This document shows positions 11,797 to 25,689 of a DNA stretch of 64,000 nt, piece after piece. The stretch is from Temnothorax longispinosus. Its lineage: Eukaryota > Arthropoda > Insecta > Hymenoptera > Formicidae. Below the pieces are notes generated by a model. That model did no database searches, had not been told where the DNA came from, and saw nothing but the letters and a program-made list of their open reading frames with translations. The first letter of the stretch is position 1. Each line of letters starts with the position of its first letter. The DNA lies in assembly GCF_030848805.1 (NCBI RefSeq), contig NC_092361.1, positions 1,550,001-1,614,000 of the forward strand, given 5' to 3'. A program made the position numbers and the translations under genes.

Positions 11797-12216
11797 TACA
11801 ACTAGTGGGAAAAGTGGTCGATTCTGAATCAGTGTGAAGTTGGTCGCACTCATTTGGGCTCGACCACTCTTCCCACGAGTTGTTCATACTATTTTTCCTA
11901 ACAAAAGCGTGAAACAGGCCGCTTTTCGCGCTTGTTTTACAATTTCATTTCTCCACTAGTTGAGAAATGGCTCCATTTCTCAACTAGTGGAGAAATGGAT
12001 CGTTTTGCTCACTCAAAACAAGCGCGAAAAGCGGCCCATTTTACGCTCGCGTTAGGAAATAGTTATTTGTGTATCAAGTGCCGTAAAGATGAAAATTCCC
12101 GGGTGCGGAGTTTACGCACGGCTTACACACCCTATTTTATGTTGCAAGTGCCTGGAAAGTGGTCTATCACGCACGCGTAGCGTGCGTAATGGGGCACTTT
12201 CCATGCACGTATTGCA
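11797..12216. repeat. Cluster of three nested fold-backs, 3' of gene 2
   Basis: Three GC-richer palindromes in succession: about 11797-11885 (AACTAGTGGGAAAAGTGGTC pairs with GACCACTCTTCCCACGAGTT), about 11893-12060 (AAAGCG...GCGCTTGTTTT pairs with AAAACAAGCGCGAAAAGCG, with a tight CAACTAGT-containing centre) and about 12139-12213 (GTGCCTGGAAAGTG pairs with CACTTTCCATGCAC). The shared CTAGTGG / GAAAGTGG words suggest one element with internal duplications. An open frame at 11932-12180 is an artefact of the repeat. Confidence 0.65.
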
Positions 12217-12335
12217 TAAAATCTTTTACATATCGAACCTTTAACATTTAACACGTACTCCGTCTCTTCAATCTCCATTTTAATAAAAGACTGTATAATT
12301 AAAAAAATGCATAAGAATAAAAGTAATCATTTCTC

Positions 12336-12451
12336 ATAATTTTTTTGGGCACTGAATACGATCTCGTTTATCAAATAGCTTTATCACATAAAACATGACA
12401 ATGACATGACATTTTGGTAAACGAGATCGTATTCAGCACTCAAAAAATTAC
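12336..12451. repeat. Hairpin repeat, about 116 bp
   Basis: GGGCACTGAATACGATCTCG on the left pairs with CGAGATCGTATTCAGCACTC on the right, with AATTTTTT / AAAAAATT at the outer edges and a loop of about 45 bases. It has no coding capacity and is probably a small transposon relic. Confidence 0.65.
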
Positions 12452-13856
12452 GGGAAATAATTATTTTAACAAAAAGTGATTTTTTTATTAAACAGTGTTA
12501 AATTAATACTTGTTACACTCGTCATAATGAAAAAAAAAACAACAAGATGTAGCATAAATTATTAGCATCTAGAATTAAAAGGCTGTTTTTTCTAGAAATG
12601 TTCTACAGTTAGCAATAACAGTAAACTTGCTTAAATAATGCAATAGTTAAAATTGACTGCAAAATTATTCTTCGCAATTGTATTTTTTTATATATACATA
12701 TATTAACCTTTCGTTGATAATAAATTTTGTAGCACATATTTCATTGCAACAGTATCTACAATCGTAACTTAAAATAATTTTTATAAAATATGTACGAAAA
12801 TATCTAAGATATAACATGGGCGACAGGAACGTAGTATATTCATTTATAAAAAAAAAACTTACTTATACCTTTCATGTTACTAGGATAAATACAACTCATC
12901 TCTTTTTTAGTTAACGCCGCAGTAATTTTTCAACTTTATACTCTATATTCGTCCAACTATTTCTGTATAATAAAAACAATACTAGAAAGTTTTCACAATA
13001 TTGTACTCGGAATATGATAAACATTAAAGTTAATTAATTAAAGTTTAGCATTAAAAGGGAAATAATTGCAAATTCTACACCAAGTTTTATTTTAAACTTA
13101 AAGTTACATTTATTTTCTTTGCAATTTGCAAAAACATTTACGATATACATACATATATATATAGTATGTATATATATTAAATATGTATATTAAAAATTTC
13201 ATATATGTATATATATATATACATATATATATAAAAGATTTCTAATATCGACATTAACATAGTTAATAAATCATTATTATTAATATTGTTATTTATACAT
13301 GTATCAACAACCCCAACATACAATGTTTTTTCTTCTCTCCTTCTAACAAGAAGACCCACGGAAGTGTCCTCCGATTTTGATGAGCTTTTAGTATGTTGTT
13401 CTCTAGATGAAAATAAGAGACACGTATTTTTTTTCATATCCGTGAGTTTCCTTGTAAGTATATTTAATTAAAAATGTATTTTAATTATATTTTAGATGTA
13501 ATGTTTACTATATAAATACGTGCATTGATATTAAGCCACAACATAATTTGTATTTTATCTATATATAACTTAGATACTTAAAAAAGCAGATTATAATAAA
13601 TTGTACATACCTTTCAAATATTAACTATATTTTTCCAGCGATATTAAAATTTTGATGTTGCCAATGCGTTAACTTCATAATAATAATTTGTTTTAATAAT
13701 GTTAAAATGTTGCAAAGGATATCTAAAATATAGGAAGATGCAAAACTGGTACATATTTCTAATTTAATTTAATTCCAGGAAAAATGGAACATTTAGTTTG
13801 AAAAGAATAACGAAAATATACGTTTGATTGTTTGGTATATGTGAGTATATGCTATA

Positions 13857-14088
13857 AGGTAAATGTACCAATTTCTAGACGCGTACCTATGTCTGGACAT
13901 TTTTATCATTTTAGTCCTTAAATAAGTTATAACGCGAATTAAAATCAAAGAATCAAAGATAAAAATATTTTTCTGGTATTATATTTTTATCTTTGATTTT
14001 TTAATTTGCGTTATACTTATTTAAAAACTAAAATGATAAAGGTGTCCAGACATAGGTCTTAAGTGTCCCGATATTGGTACATTTATCT
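13857..14088. mobile_element. MITE family B, copy 1
   Basis: Palindromic element of about 232 bp with ends AGGTAAATGTACCAAT / ATTGGTACATTTATCT, flanked by TA. Subterminal words (CCTATGTCTGGACA / TGTCCAGACATAGG) and inner arms (AAAGATAAAAATAT / TATTTTTATCTTT) pair. The same element recurs at 58133-58367 in inverted order. Confidence 0.75.
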
Positions 14089-17000
14089 TATAGAAGGAAT
14101 TTTCTGTATGCTTTAGATTATCCTCTATATTTAAACATACAGAAAGTATTTTCTTCTTATTCTAACCTATCCAGATAATTGCGATTATCTCGCACTAGCA
14201 TTATTCTTTTTTATTTTATTGCTCAGTCGAATATATTGGGTTAAATAATTAGTCGTGGCCATGACCGTGGCATGCACACAAATGGGTAGACGACCTACTT
14301 TTTCGAGAACACATCCCAAACGAGGACAAGAGGAAAAAAAAGATGAAAGAGAGGATGAACGGAACATGTATCCAAGCATCTCGCTTTCATTACAGAGGTG
14401 CTGTCGAAGGTGCCGTTATATTTGATCTTTATCCATTCTTGAAGATCCACGCATGAACGTAATCAAAATTTTTTTGATAGCATTGCTTCAGAAGTAGTGC
14501 TTCTTGAAATTCGTACTTAGAATATTGTGATATTTCAAATTTTATAGGTTTTTGTGTATATCTTAAGTACTTTATGAAAGTTTTGTAAAAAAATAGTTTT
14601 TATTGAAAGAAAAATATAGAAAAATAATTAAAAAATGGTAAAACAGAATTTAAGATTGAAAGAGATCAATTTCTACAGCACGATTAAAGTTTCATGTCAA
14701 ATTTAATAATGCGCAATAATCTATGATTTTCCGTAGTCGTTCATGAGATATTGTTGCTTTTAGATATCAATGGAAAAACAAAATAAAACTGTTATTAAGA
14801 ATATTAATTATAATTCTTTATTATTTAAAAAAATAACTGAGTGTATACATTTCAACCAAATATACTATATTATATACATATAATACATACACCAAAATTT
14901 ACAGTTAATGCATTTATAAATATATTTTTCAATAAAAATAAATAATGCAAAAAAATATTTATAAAAGAAAGAACTGGATTATACTGGGTATTATACAGTT
15001 TATATACTTTTTAAACAACATATTTTCTTCTAAAGCATAGATAAATAGGTTGCTATTATCATGATAATTAGTAGTCCAGAGTCGCTACTATCAATTTTTC
15101 TGTCTACTCAGTTTTTATGATTTTTCAGATATTGTGTCATGTGTATATGTTTTTACTTTTTTCTTTAGTCATCCTTTCGGTTCTTGGAATTGTAGATCAC
15201 GATTTTTCATCCATGACATGCGGTTTCACATGGAAATTCGTGTTACCTTCGACGCATTAATCGTTAAATCCGCTACAACCCTATCGATAATATCCCGACC
15301 GCGTAACCCACTACAAAGAGATAATTCTACTTTTCAGCTGCAAATCATTAACTTACTTCCTAAGTTAAGAATGAATAGAAAGCCGCGTTGCAGGTTATTT
15401 TTGCTCATAACATCTTCGCGCCTTTTATTGGCTCGACCGCAATTGATTAGTCATATAATTATTTTGCATACCAATGACGACAATTTAAAATGCATTTATC
15501 ACTCGTCATTAAGTCACGCGTCATTAAATCACGATACCACATGCTGGCTACGGGTGTATTTCTAACGATAATAAATTTTTGTCAGATCGTTAAAGTCAGG
15601 TATAGACGCGCGAGAAATTCTTTTTTTTTTTTATAAACTTTACGACAGCTCCCGTTATTAAACAATACGTCATTCGTAATTTATTCAAACTGTCCGCGTT
15701 CTTGTCCTGAGCTACAAACTGTCCAGAACTTCGAATCTCGTACAATCACGTGCAAAATACGTATACGGTAAGTATAATTAACTTGTCCGCTAAATAATTT
15801 AATTTATACTATTAATTCTAATTGTTCTTTTATTCTCTTTTAAACCGTTCCTGGAACTTGTTTTATTTAATTCGTGATATTATATTCTGATTTCGTTTGT
15901 TATTAATAAATCACGCAGTATTTTAAGAACTTTTTTGAATACTTTTTACAATATACGCAGAGTAATCTTACAATTCTTGTTGCTATAACAACTTGTTATA
16001 ATATATTTTTATTTGTATTTTATACGCGTCTTTTTTTATTCCTTTACGTTATATTAACTGTACATAAATTAACTGAATGTAAAATTAATATATGCAATTC
16101 GCCAGACTAATAATTTGTCATACTAATATTAATGTATAATGTATGCAATCTGCCATATTAATATATGACGTACTATGTGTCTCGACGACATAGCTGCCGA
16201 CTTTTAAAGACAATCTATTTCTTGTTATACGATCCACTCATCAAATCACTTCCATCATTTAACATCCGGCCAATGTTCTTGAGTTCTAGTTTTGTTAGAG
16301 AAATAGTGTTTTCGGTGGCACCTTCTAACGGTACTATCAGTCATGCTTTTATTCTTCAGCACGAGTATTAGAAATATAAATGACTCTGCGTTTATCTTTT
16401 CTCTTGCAACAATATATCACAGCTCAACGTCAGACTATATTTCCCCGTGGCAGACCGTAATATCCTATTCATCGGCCACATAGACGGACATACTATTATA
16501 TACCTTGAAGGATTAATTAAGTATCAATTATTATTGAAATTCATTATATAAATTAAAGCTGGAACGTAGATTTTTCACTTTCTTTATATATGTACATAAA
16601 TTATTAATGCTTTTTTGTATAATAAAATTATTTTATAAATCTAAGTTTGATTTTTTTGCGTAAAACATACGGCCGGTTAAATGCTAATAATCCATAGATA
16701 CATAAAGCAACCAAGGTCAGATAGAAACGGTAGAGGCAGCGAATCTTTTCTATAGAAAACTTTAATCTATTATTCTTGCATTGTTATCACTATATCTCAC
16801 TAAATACGAAATTTTGACATAGTAGGTATTTGCGACGATTTCCATTAATAAAACTTTTACATGTATACAATATATGAATATATTATAACTTCACGCGTAT
16901 ATGTTAATACATCAATAACATCTATAAATCATGGATATAGAGTGTTTATGTAAGGCGTTTATATAAGTTGTTTGTGTTTTTTTTTTAACACTTTATATTA

Positions 17001-18963
17001 ATAATGTTAATATCTTCTTCATTTTGTCAAAATTTAAAATATTGATTTACATATTATATTTTAAGCAAAAAATTATGATAAATAAAATAAATTAATTAAA
17101 TTCATGGATATACTCATATTGTGAAATATTGTAGCGATCTTTTCTCGAAAAGCAGCTATGATGTCAGAAAATAATGTTCTGAAGACATTCGATAAATATT
17201 GACACATCTCAAGTATGGGATAAACTTGCGAATAAAATGACATCTAATTCAAGTCTTGGATATCTTTTATGGTATGAGATATGTCCATATTCATTCACTT
17301 ATTCCGGGCAAACAAAAATCTGTCATTAAATATTTGAACTTTTTCTTTGCTTATTTTTAAAATGACTAATATTTTTAGCCTGTTTGGTTTTATTAGCATT
17401 AATAATATCTAAGGCATGTATATATCGTAAATATATTTTAAACAAAGTATATGTGTCCAAAATTCCTTTTATTTTGAAATAAATTATATATATTATATAT
17501 AGTATTTAGAATATTGAAATTATTAATACTTAAATTATAGATGGCATTTGTGTTTTAATTTATTGCATAAAAATTATATAAGTTCGTAAGAAATCCCATT
17601 ACAAAATTACGAATAAATTGTGGTATTATTCATGTCATTAGTCATTTCTCGTTTTGACACATCTTACTTATTCCGGTCAAATATACTATGTCAAACACTT
17701 GAATGGATTCGTAACCGCTTTACAGTCCGAAATTCTTCAAAATTTGTAGACGACACTTAACTGATTTACATCGTAAACATGTTATATAATTCTGTATAGA
17801 CGTAAATTTTTGGTACAAGGTTATGACTTCTATTTTCTTTATTGGTACACAGATGTATAATATCTATTGTCTTTTTATCGTCGATCGTTTCAAATTCCTT
17901 GATTAAACAATTACATACGGTGTGATACGGGAATGTATACAGATGTATAACGGAAGCGATGCCGTAAGAAAATAATTTAATATATAACAGCTGTATTTCA
18001 TTATTCAAAAGCGAAAAGCAAAATCGATAATACTCGTACGAGCAAGTTGATTTATATTAACAGAATCCATTCGCTGAGATAAATCACTTGTAAGGATGTA
18101 TTCAGTAATTATTAATGTATATTTAAACATAAACCAAAAGTTTCTAAATAAAATTGTCATTAGATAAAACCAGAAGTGAAAACTACGCGAATTATTTCGT
18201 ATAGTATAGGAATTATTTAATTAGTATAGGAATATATTATATATTAATTATACGATATTTACAAAGAATAAAGTCTTAAATAATTTTTATCAAACATGTA
18301 ATAAGCAAAGTGTCTAAAATTAAAAATAAGGATTTTTATTATAAGCTTCAAATATATAGATAAAAGTAAAAGCAAAAACATGTACTCAAATAATTAATGT
18401 TAAAAACTTCTTAATTTTGTTTTTAATTTTTAAATTATACGCAATGTCACAAATGTTACCATGGACAATGTTATTTGTTCTTATTATTCTTTAATTGTAC
18501 CTTAATTATTTATTATGTTATTATCTGCTTCTTTTTTAATTATCAAGTTAATTTTTCTTACCTCGTGCAATATCACGGTAGCTCGTACCTGTGCGTAACT
18601 TGTTCTTCAACGTAATCGCGGTCAATGCGGTCATCTTCACGAATTCCTTCAGCGTTCTCCTTTTCCTTACTGTCTTTTTTACTACTCCCTCTTTTACGGT
18701 TCTCATGTAGACTTCTTACTTTCTTCCTGTACATTCTTTATCTCTCTTTTCTCCTTCCCTTATTTTAATTTCATCAATCTAATTGATGACAAAACTACAC
18801 TATTTCCACATTAATCTATCCGCATTCTCAAATTTAATTATCGCCGATGGCCTTTTATCGCGTCAATCAAGTGGCGGGATTACAGAAAACGACGGTGGGG
18901 ATTACAGAAAACGCGTTTGCTGGGCAACGGTCTTACTTCATGACGTATAACCATCGTGCACGA

Positions 18964-19134
18964 TCAGTTTCTGGTAGGCCGCGTCTCTCTTCTCATCGAT
19001 CAGAACCTGTGTAGTCGTATTCAACCTTTCCCGGAATTTCTCGTTCAAGCGTGTTGATCTCGGGAGAAGGTCGCGGTCACGAGGTTTCCGAGTTTGTGAA
19101 AAGTGCAAGATTTCAATTGCTTATCAAAGAAGAG
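18964..19134 (+). promoter_or_regulatory. Candidate initiator and 5' untranslated exon of gene 3
   Basis: TCAGTT at 18964-18969 matches the arthropod initiator and begins a GC-richer tract without any ATG that ends at a strong donor (AGAG|GTGAGC, donor at 19135-19136). Splicing to the acceptor at 20500-20501 would join it to the exon carrying the gene 3 ATG. A TATAA at 18946-18950 is closer than usual for a TATA box. The exon and start site are inferred from motifs only. Confidence 0.4.
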
Positions 19135-19710
19135 GTGAGCATGTTGCAAGAAATTTGCGTTTTGAAATTTTTTTATTCAAGGTGCATCAAGTGGATTATT
19201 CAAGAGCTAATATATACAAATTTGTGATAGATTTATACTGATTGTTTGTTCTTACAATTGTTTAAATATTAATGTAATAAATAGATAAAAGGTTACGTTA
19301 AATATTTATAATACTGTAATGTTGCGATTAAATTGATCGCAGTGTTGTAAGTGACGATACAATTAATTACAGTTTGGTGATGATATCTGGATTAGTAACA
19401 CTATTAACTACTAAACTAAATTTTATTATAGTGCGCAAGAATTTAATTAAATTTGCACATTGTGTGTTTATCAAATTCATGTGGAGCAAGAGTTAATAAT
19501 TTACGTAAAGCAAAATTAAAAAAAAAACGTTTTATTAAGAGCATTCCTTGGAAAATAGTCAATTTACATTAATATTTTTAACAGAAAGGTAAAAAGGTAA
19601 ATGTTTATGGATACATCTTTGCAAAGAATGTAACAGTTGTCACGTGCGTAATTATTTTAAATTAGAATTACACATACACCCCTTCTATATATATGTTTCT
19701 ATATTACATA

Positions 19711-20078
19711 TATATTCGCTCATTTGCTGCAACAATGACGTAACTCAAAAATTGTGATTTTTCAGCAGACACGATTTCAAGTTTTGAATTATTATAACTT
19801 TCTATGAGAATTTTAAAATACCGTATTGGCATGTCACTCTTTTTGCAACTTTTACGATGTTCTCACTATAACAATGGAGATAAGACTGAGATAAGACGTT
19901 ATTGTAACCTACATAATTCCCTGAATGATAGTGACACAGCTGCTCGCTCAAATGAGTTCGTGAAGGTTAAGCATTGTCGATTTAACTATAAATAGTACAT
20001 GTAACTACCTTTTTTCCTGTACAAATAACTCAAAAAGAGCGATTTTTTAGTTGCGTCATTCAGCAAATAAGCGATATA
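19711..20078. mobile_element. Terminal-inverted-repeat element in the gene 3 leader intron
   Basis: TATATTCGCTCATTTGCTG at 19711 pairs with CAGCAAATAAGCGATATA ending at 20078, continuing through ATGACGTAACTCAAAAA / TTTTTAGTTGCGTCAT. The span is about 368 bp with an unpaired centre. A 63-codon open frame inside shows no transposase motif, so it is non-autonomous. Confidence 0.65.
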
Positions 20079-20558
20079 TACATTCTCATAAATATAAAGA
20101 TACAATTGTTTTAATTTTGCAAATTTAAATTCTTATAATATTAAAAAAAATAAGATCGTTATGATACACGATCAAATTAGAATAAACTATTATTTATGGT
20201 CTGAGGTTGGATCTTTAATACCCTATTACTAGTTCTATATGCATATTATTCACATATATTTGTTAACTTGGTGCCGATTTTTTGTCGGACCAAGTTAAAA
20301 CACATCAGTTATCGTTGGATCATTAAAATCTCTTCTCTCGCCCCTTTTCCCCCCAATTAAATCGATATCGATTTAACTTTGATGTTATAAGCATCTAAAT
20401 GATGTATCTTTTTTACTTCTTCTGTCACACTTACAAATAATATATCTCTTTAAGGTATATAAAATTAAAGTGATTACTAAATTCTTTTACACATATTTCA
20501 GATTTCCTGATAAACAATTCAAGAGTTATCCCTATCTTTTGAAAATAACATCGCCAAT

Positions 20559-23500
20559 ATGACTAGTCTTATACGACTTGTTGTTAGCAATTATAACGAG
20601 GTTTTAAAAAACGTTAGAGGTAAGTTCTTTTTAACAAAACGACGCGAAATCTTTCATAAGTGCATTTAAGTGCAAGATATTTAAAATCGTGTACAGAGTT
20701 CATTATCGACGTCTCTCATGCACTCGCATAAATTACCACAGAAATTAATAAACATAACACAAGCACGTATGTTCCTGGTATCTATCTACCAGGCAAATCA
20801 CGTAAAATTACTAAAAGTGTCGTGGCAATAATTCTTTTATTTCGCGTATAATGATACATTATTTATAATACTAATTTTTTTGCAATGTAAGCGTAATAAC
20901 TAGAAGCGTAATAATACGCCTAACACTTCACAGATTTTAACAAACTGTTTTCTCGTACATTCTGATAATATAATTTACAATTATTTTGGTTTTTGTTTTA
21001 TCACATTACACATAATTTATTATTACTAGAACATAATGTACCTGCTCTGTACCACCATTAGATATAAATATATTCATTATATACATATAAAATATTTTAT
21101 TTTTTCGAAAATTTGCCAAAAATTAATGAATTACATTCCTCTACGACAGATCCAATGGTGGATACTTGGCTTCTAATGGAATCTCCAGGTCCTATGTTGT
21201 GTATTGTCGGCGCATATTTAATATTTGTTTTAAAAGCTGGACCAAAAATGATGGAAAAACGGCCGGCTTTTCAGCTGAATACCGTTATGATCTTATATAA
21301 CGCATTTCAAGTACTCTTCAGTATTTGGTTGACAAGTTTGGTAAGTTTAATCCTCCCTACAGTACATTTATTTCATCAGTACATTTAATATTGAAAACAA
21401 GAAAATGTGTCACGATATATAAATACTCCATTCCACATTTTCTCATATTCTATATTCACACACAAAAGAGTGTTATGTAAACTACTTGAAAATACTATAA
21501 AAAGGGTATGCTAGATAAATACTAATTAATTGTATGTTTGAATAGCTTGAAAATATTACATTGTATAATTTATATACTTAATGTTATTCAAATTCAAAAT
21601 TTTCTGATAGAAATTTTTAAATTCTATAATGAATACCTTTGAAATTAACAATATACAGAGTGTCTTATTTTAATCAATACACTTGAATTTCTCCAAAACC
21701 AGAGATATCAAAATCTTATTTTTTACGAGGTTGTATGGTATCAGGAAGAAGGTACTGGCTGCTTTTGCATTCCTAACCAGGCACGGCAGTTCGAACATAC
21801 ACAAAGGCAATAATATTGTCAGCTCGCATTTGATCTTCGACGACTTTAAGTTATAGCGCGTTGAACTCGTAATGAGATGGGCTATAAACATAGGTGTTTA
21901 AACAAATTATTTTGACATTTTTTAAAATAAAGTTAACTTTTATTTGACCATAAAACCCGAGATCAAATTTTTTAAAATCAAAATATGTCCCCCTTGATAT
22001 CATACAAAACAGAATTTTGATATCTTGCATGATTTCGGAGAAATCCAAGTGCATTGATCAAAATGATACATCCTGTATAGGTATACATATATGTATATAC
22101 AATTATTCTAAATCAAGTAAGATCAATACATGGAAATTAAATGAAAAATGATTTGATTAAATTATCAGCTTGTCATGTGCGTTTTGAGATGTACAATAAT
22201 AATCTATTCTAGACAATGTTCGTCAATTTCAGATATGGGACGTCGATGTTAAGAATTTCTTTTTTAATCATGGATGCAATATTCGTTTGTCACCTAATTT
22301 ACAGACCACAAACGCACAAGCGGTAAATACCTTTTTCCTAATTTTTAATAACATTTAATTTAATTCAAATAATGAACTAAGTATAGGCTCTCCTGAATAA
22401 ATCAATTAGGGAATAGAAATCGGAGCCACACGCGGTAATTATTAAATACGTAATTAATAAATAATCAATAAGATAAGATAAAATAAGATAAGATGAAATA
22501 TATTAGTCAATACATATTCGGACGTTTCGACACTTTCTTTGTTGTCATCTTCAGCGTGTAAACAAAATTAATATACATGAAAATTACATATTAACAAACG
22601 ATAATATATTTTATCTTATTGACTATTTATTGATTGCGCAATAATTACCGCACGTGGCTCCGATTGCCTCTCTCACTAATTCCTATTTAATTTAAATATT
22701 TTAATTAATTTAAATAGTTTAAAAACAGTAGTTTTTAATAAATAAAACATATATTTTTCGCAATATTACATGTATGTATCGGATGTATAGATGTCACGAG
22801 GCGCTTGGTGGTATTTTTTCTCAAAAATTATCGAGCTTCTGGACACGGTAAGCGAACATTTAATTAAATTAAATAACAAAATTAATTGAATGAATTGATT
22901 AGTTAAAAATTAAAATGCTTGAGTTAGCCGACTTACAAAGATTTAAGAAGACAATGAAGCGTATATCATGCTTCCGTTATCGATTAAAAGTGGAACCATT
23001 GTTTAGTCTTTAGTCAGTTACCCAATGAAAGCTATTGCAACGAAACGTTTTGAAATGTGAATAAAGCGTTTTGCTAACTCGGTCATCGGAAAAGCATTTG
23101 TCGATTGTTCACATTACCTTTAACAAATTGAACAACCTTTTTTAAATAGTTGAAACAAAAGCATTTTCGATGTAGAAGTAATACATGAATTTATCATAAA
23201 CAATATAATTAATGAAAATTTTATTACTCACACATACGTCTTTTTAAATTTATTTATTTTTATTATTAATTATTACATTTATCAGTTTTTATAAACATTG
23301 ATATCTCTTCGAAATAAAAATCATTAATAACATTACAAATTAAGATATCAATTAACAGATATTTTAAATATAAGAAAACGTTTAAATAAAATTAAGCAAA
23401 TAATTTTATAGAAAAAATGTAAGAAAAAATTTAATATTTAAATGTTTTGCTTTTTAAGGTATTTTTCGTTTTGAGAAAGAAGCAAAATCAGATTACTTTT

Positions 23501-24241
23501 CTTCATGTTTACCATCATACTATCACGGCTGTCTTCTCGTGGTGCTATTTGAAATTCCTGCCTGGTGAACAAGGTGTTATCATAGGTTTCTTGAATTCTT
23601 TGGTCCATGTTATTATGTACAGTTATTATTTCATCGCGGCTCTTGGCCCTAAGTACAAAAAGTATCTCTGGTGGAAGAAATATATGACTTGGATTCAGCT
23701 GGTAATTAACTTTTACATAATTAACTGTCAAAGTTTTATTACAGATTTTTTAATATTTTATTACCATCAATTTTTGCCCATCTACTAATACAACCAATTG
23801 AAGATTTGTATTTTTATAAATCATAAAAATATTATAAATATAATATTTTTATATTATATTCTATCATAATAATTTTGGCGCAATAGACATATGAAATGAT
23901 ATAAGATTTCATTATACATATAAATGTCTGTTTCATCTTTCTTAGTTCTTTTTTATTAATATATTTAACAGCACTTATTTAATTTGTTTAATATATTTTT
24001 ATTTTAATTATTTGTTTAATTAAATAAACAGATTATGGAAACGTTATACAAATTTAATACTTAAAATTCTTTTAAATTTTAGGTGCAGTTTGCTTTAATG
24101 TTAGTCTACTTAGTACTAACATTAATCTTGGATTGTCGAACACCAAAAGCTCTGACTTATTTCTTCACAATAGTCGTAATAATCTTCATGTACCTATTTA
24201 GCGACTTTTATCGTCAAGCGTATAAAAAGAAAATAACTTAA
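20559..24241 (+). CDS. Elongase gene 3 (complete, 6 coding exons, 266 aa)
   Basis: ELO-family very-long-chain fatty acid elongase of the ER. Coding exons: 20559-20619, 21150-21340, 22233-22322, 22791-22847, 23459-23701, 24083-24241; all GT-AG, 801 bases, one open frame. Intron 1 splits an Asp codon; all others are phase 0. The ATG has A at -3; the preceding acceptor is at 20500-20501. Motifs: MESPGPML, GPKMMEKRPAF, AWWYFF...ELLDT at the end of exon 4, then VFFVLRKK and the histidine box HVYHH at residues 149-153, HVIMYSYY, YLWWKKYMT, and a C-terminus KKIT that fits the KKxx ER-retrieval signal. It is short for the family because it lacks the polar tail of genes 1, 2 and 5. An intron between ELLDT and VFF is shared only with gene 4. 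A polyadenylation hexamer lies at 24419-24424. Introns 2 and 3 each hold a transposon-like inverted repeat. Confidence 0.93.
21654..22077. mobile_element. Inverted-repeat element in gene 3 intron 2
   Basis: The TACAG-type left end (21654) pairs with the CTGTA right end (22077). TTTTAATCAATACACTTGAA pairs with TCCAAGTGCATTGATCAAAA, followed by AGAGATATCAAAATC / GATTTTGATATC inner pairing. It is about 424 bp and the two weak open frames inside are not recognisable. It fills roughly half of the intron. Confidence 0.65.
22404..22684. mobile_element. MITE-like element in gene 3 intron 3
   Basis: ATCGGAGCCACACGCGGTAA near the left end pairs with TTACCGCACGTGGCTCCGAT near the right; AATCAATAAGATAAGA also has a partner TCTTATTGACT. 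Ends AATTAGGGAATA / TATTCCTAATT are approximate. About 280 bp, non-coding. It lies 107 bases before exon 4. Confidence 0.65.
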
Positions 24242-25689
24242 TTATGAATGTTACATATTGCAAACAATCAGTAAATACAAAAAAATAATTTAAATCTATT
24301 TATAACTAAATTTTATACAAATAATAAGGGAATAATATTATTACGGAAACATGAAACCAAGTGGCTACAGTCTACAAAGTGTGCAGTAATGTTCAAATTG
24401 TGTCATTGATTTTTTAACAATAAAATGATACAATAATAGTGTGTAATAAATAGATGTACATATAGGTATATGTAAATAAAGAGAAAATGAGATTTATAAT
24501 TTATAGAATCTCTATGTAGCTTATTTTTGAGTTTTAATTAAAATATCTATTTATAAAATTTTAAATTGCACTTTCAAATATTCGAATCTTTTTGTCGACA
24601 TCAATATCTAAATATTTCTCTTAATACAACACTAAGTTTTTTTAGTTGTTTTTAAATAATTTGCAATTAATATATTAGGAATTACAATTTTCATAATACT
24701 ATTATTAATTTCCATAATATTATTAGATTTTATATTTATGTCAAGATATAAGAAGTTCCAATATTTATACATTAGATATAAATATAATTAGCTATAAAAG
24801 ATCATTTCTAATTATTATCAGATACATGTTTTATAATTATATTAGATTTAAGATTTAAAATTCGATTTTGATTTAAGTATGTAGGAAAATATGGTTAAAA
24901 TCGTTAATTGATTGCAGGATTTAACTTAATCGAAGTCTTAGATTTAATATATGAGTAAAAAATGTAATAAATAATTTAGTAATTAACATAGATTAATATT
25001 TAAAAAAAGAGAGTCATTAGCGTTGAGGTAGAATTATAACAAAATTGTGTATGTATGTGGATTATTATGTATACAATTTTTAGATTAAATTGTACAGCTT
25101 CTATAGTTTGTAATTACATAAAACAACAAAATATGGATACATAATATGTCAAGTATGTATGATATATTATTTATTAAATATAAATCTTGTGGAAATATCT
25201 TTCCTATATGCAACATATACAATTATGTAATAATTATATATACAATTATGTCCTACCTTATGTTGGATAATTTATAATTGTAGCGTATTGCAATCAAAGA
25301 ATTAAGGAAACATAACATATTGGACAGCTTAAAAAAACGTGGCTATTATCTTGGTGGGTTTAAAACCGTTTAATTTTTAAAACGTTTATCATGTAACAGT
25401 ATAATTGTATTCCCCTCAACATTGACATGATCCGATTTATCGGGAGTCTCTGTAGAGTATGGATATTATTCTATATGTAATCTGTAATATTGTTGCACTA
25501 TTTAAAATGACTCAGACGAGCAGGCAACGTATAGTTTTACATAAAGTAAAGTAGACAATATGAGAGGACTATTTGTGGAAAAACGACCCGTATCAGCCAA
25601 ATTGTAAGGGCGAGAAGAAGACGGCGATGTTAGCCACATTCCGATTTAACCCATTAGTCGAGGACCCACTAAACAAGGACGCCAAATCA

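Larger units (their letters stand above)
11633..18965. other. Intergenic between genes 2 and 3
   Basis: AT-rich, with the hairpins listed separately (11797-12216, 12336-12451, 13857-14088) and TA-rich simple sequence around 13150-13240. The 143-codon frame at 15134-15565 has no recognisable domain or codon signature. I see no elongase exon or other gene. Confidence 0.55.

Noticed and set aside
11932..12180. 82-codon frame downstream of gene 2
   Set aside because: It lies across palindromic repeat arms and reads the same words on both strands; an artefact of the fold-back.
15134..15565. 143-codon plus-strand frame between genes 2 and 3
   Set aside because: No domain, motif or membrane pattern of a known family, no conserved start context and AT-biased composition; it looks like a chance frame in a slightly GC-richer patch.
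23438..23731. 97-codon minus-strand frame over gene 3 exon 5
   Set aside because: Antisense shadow of the histidine-box exon.
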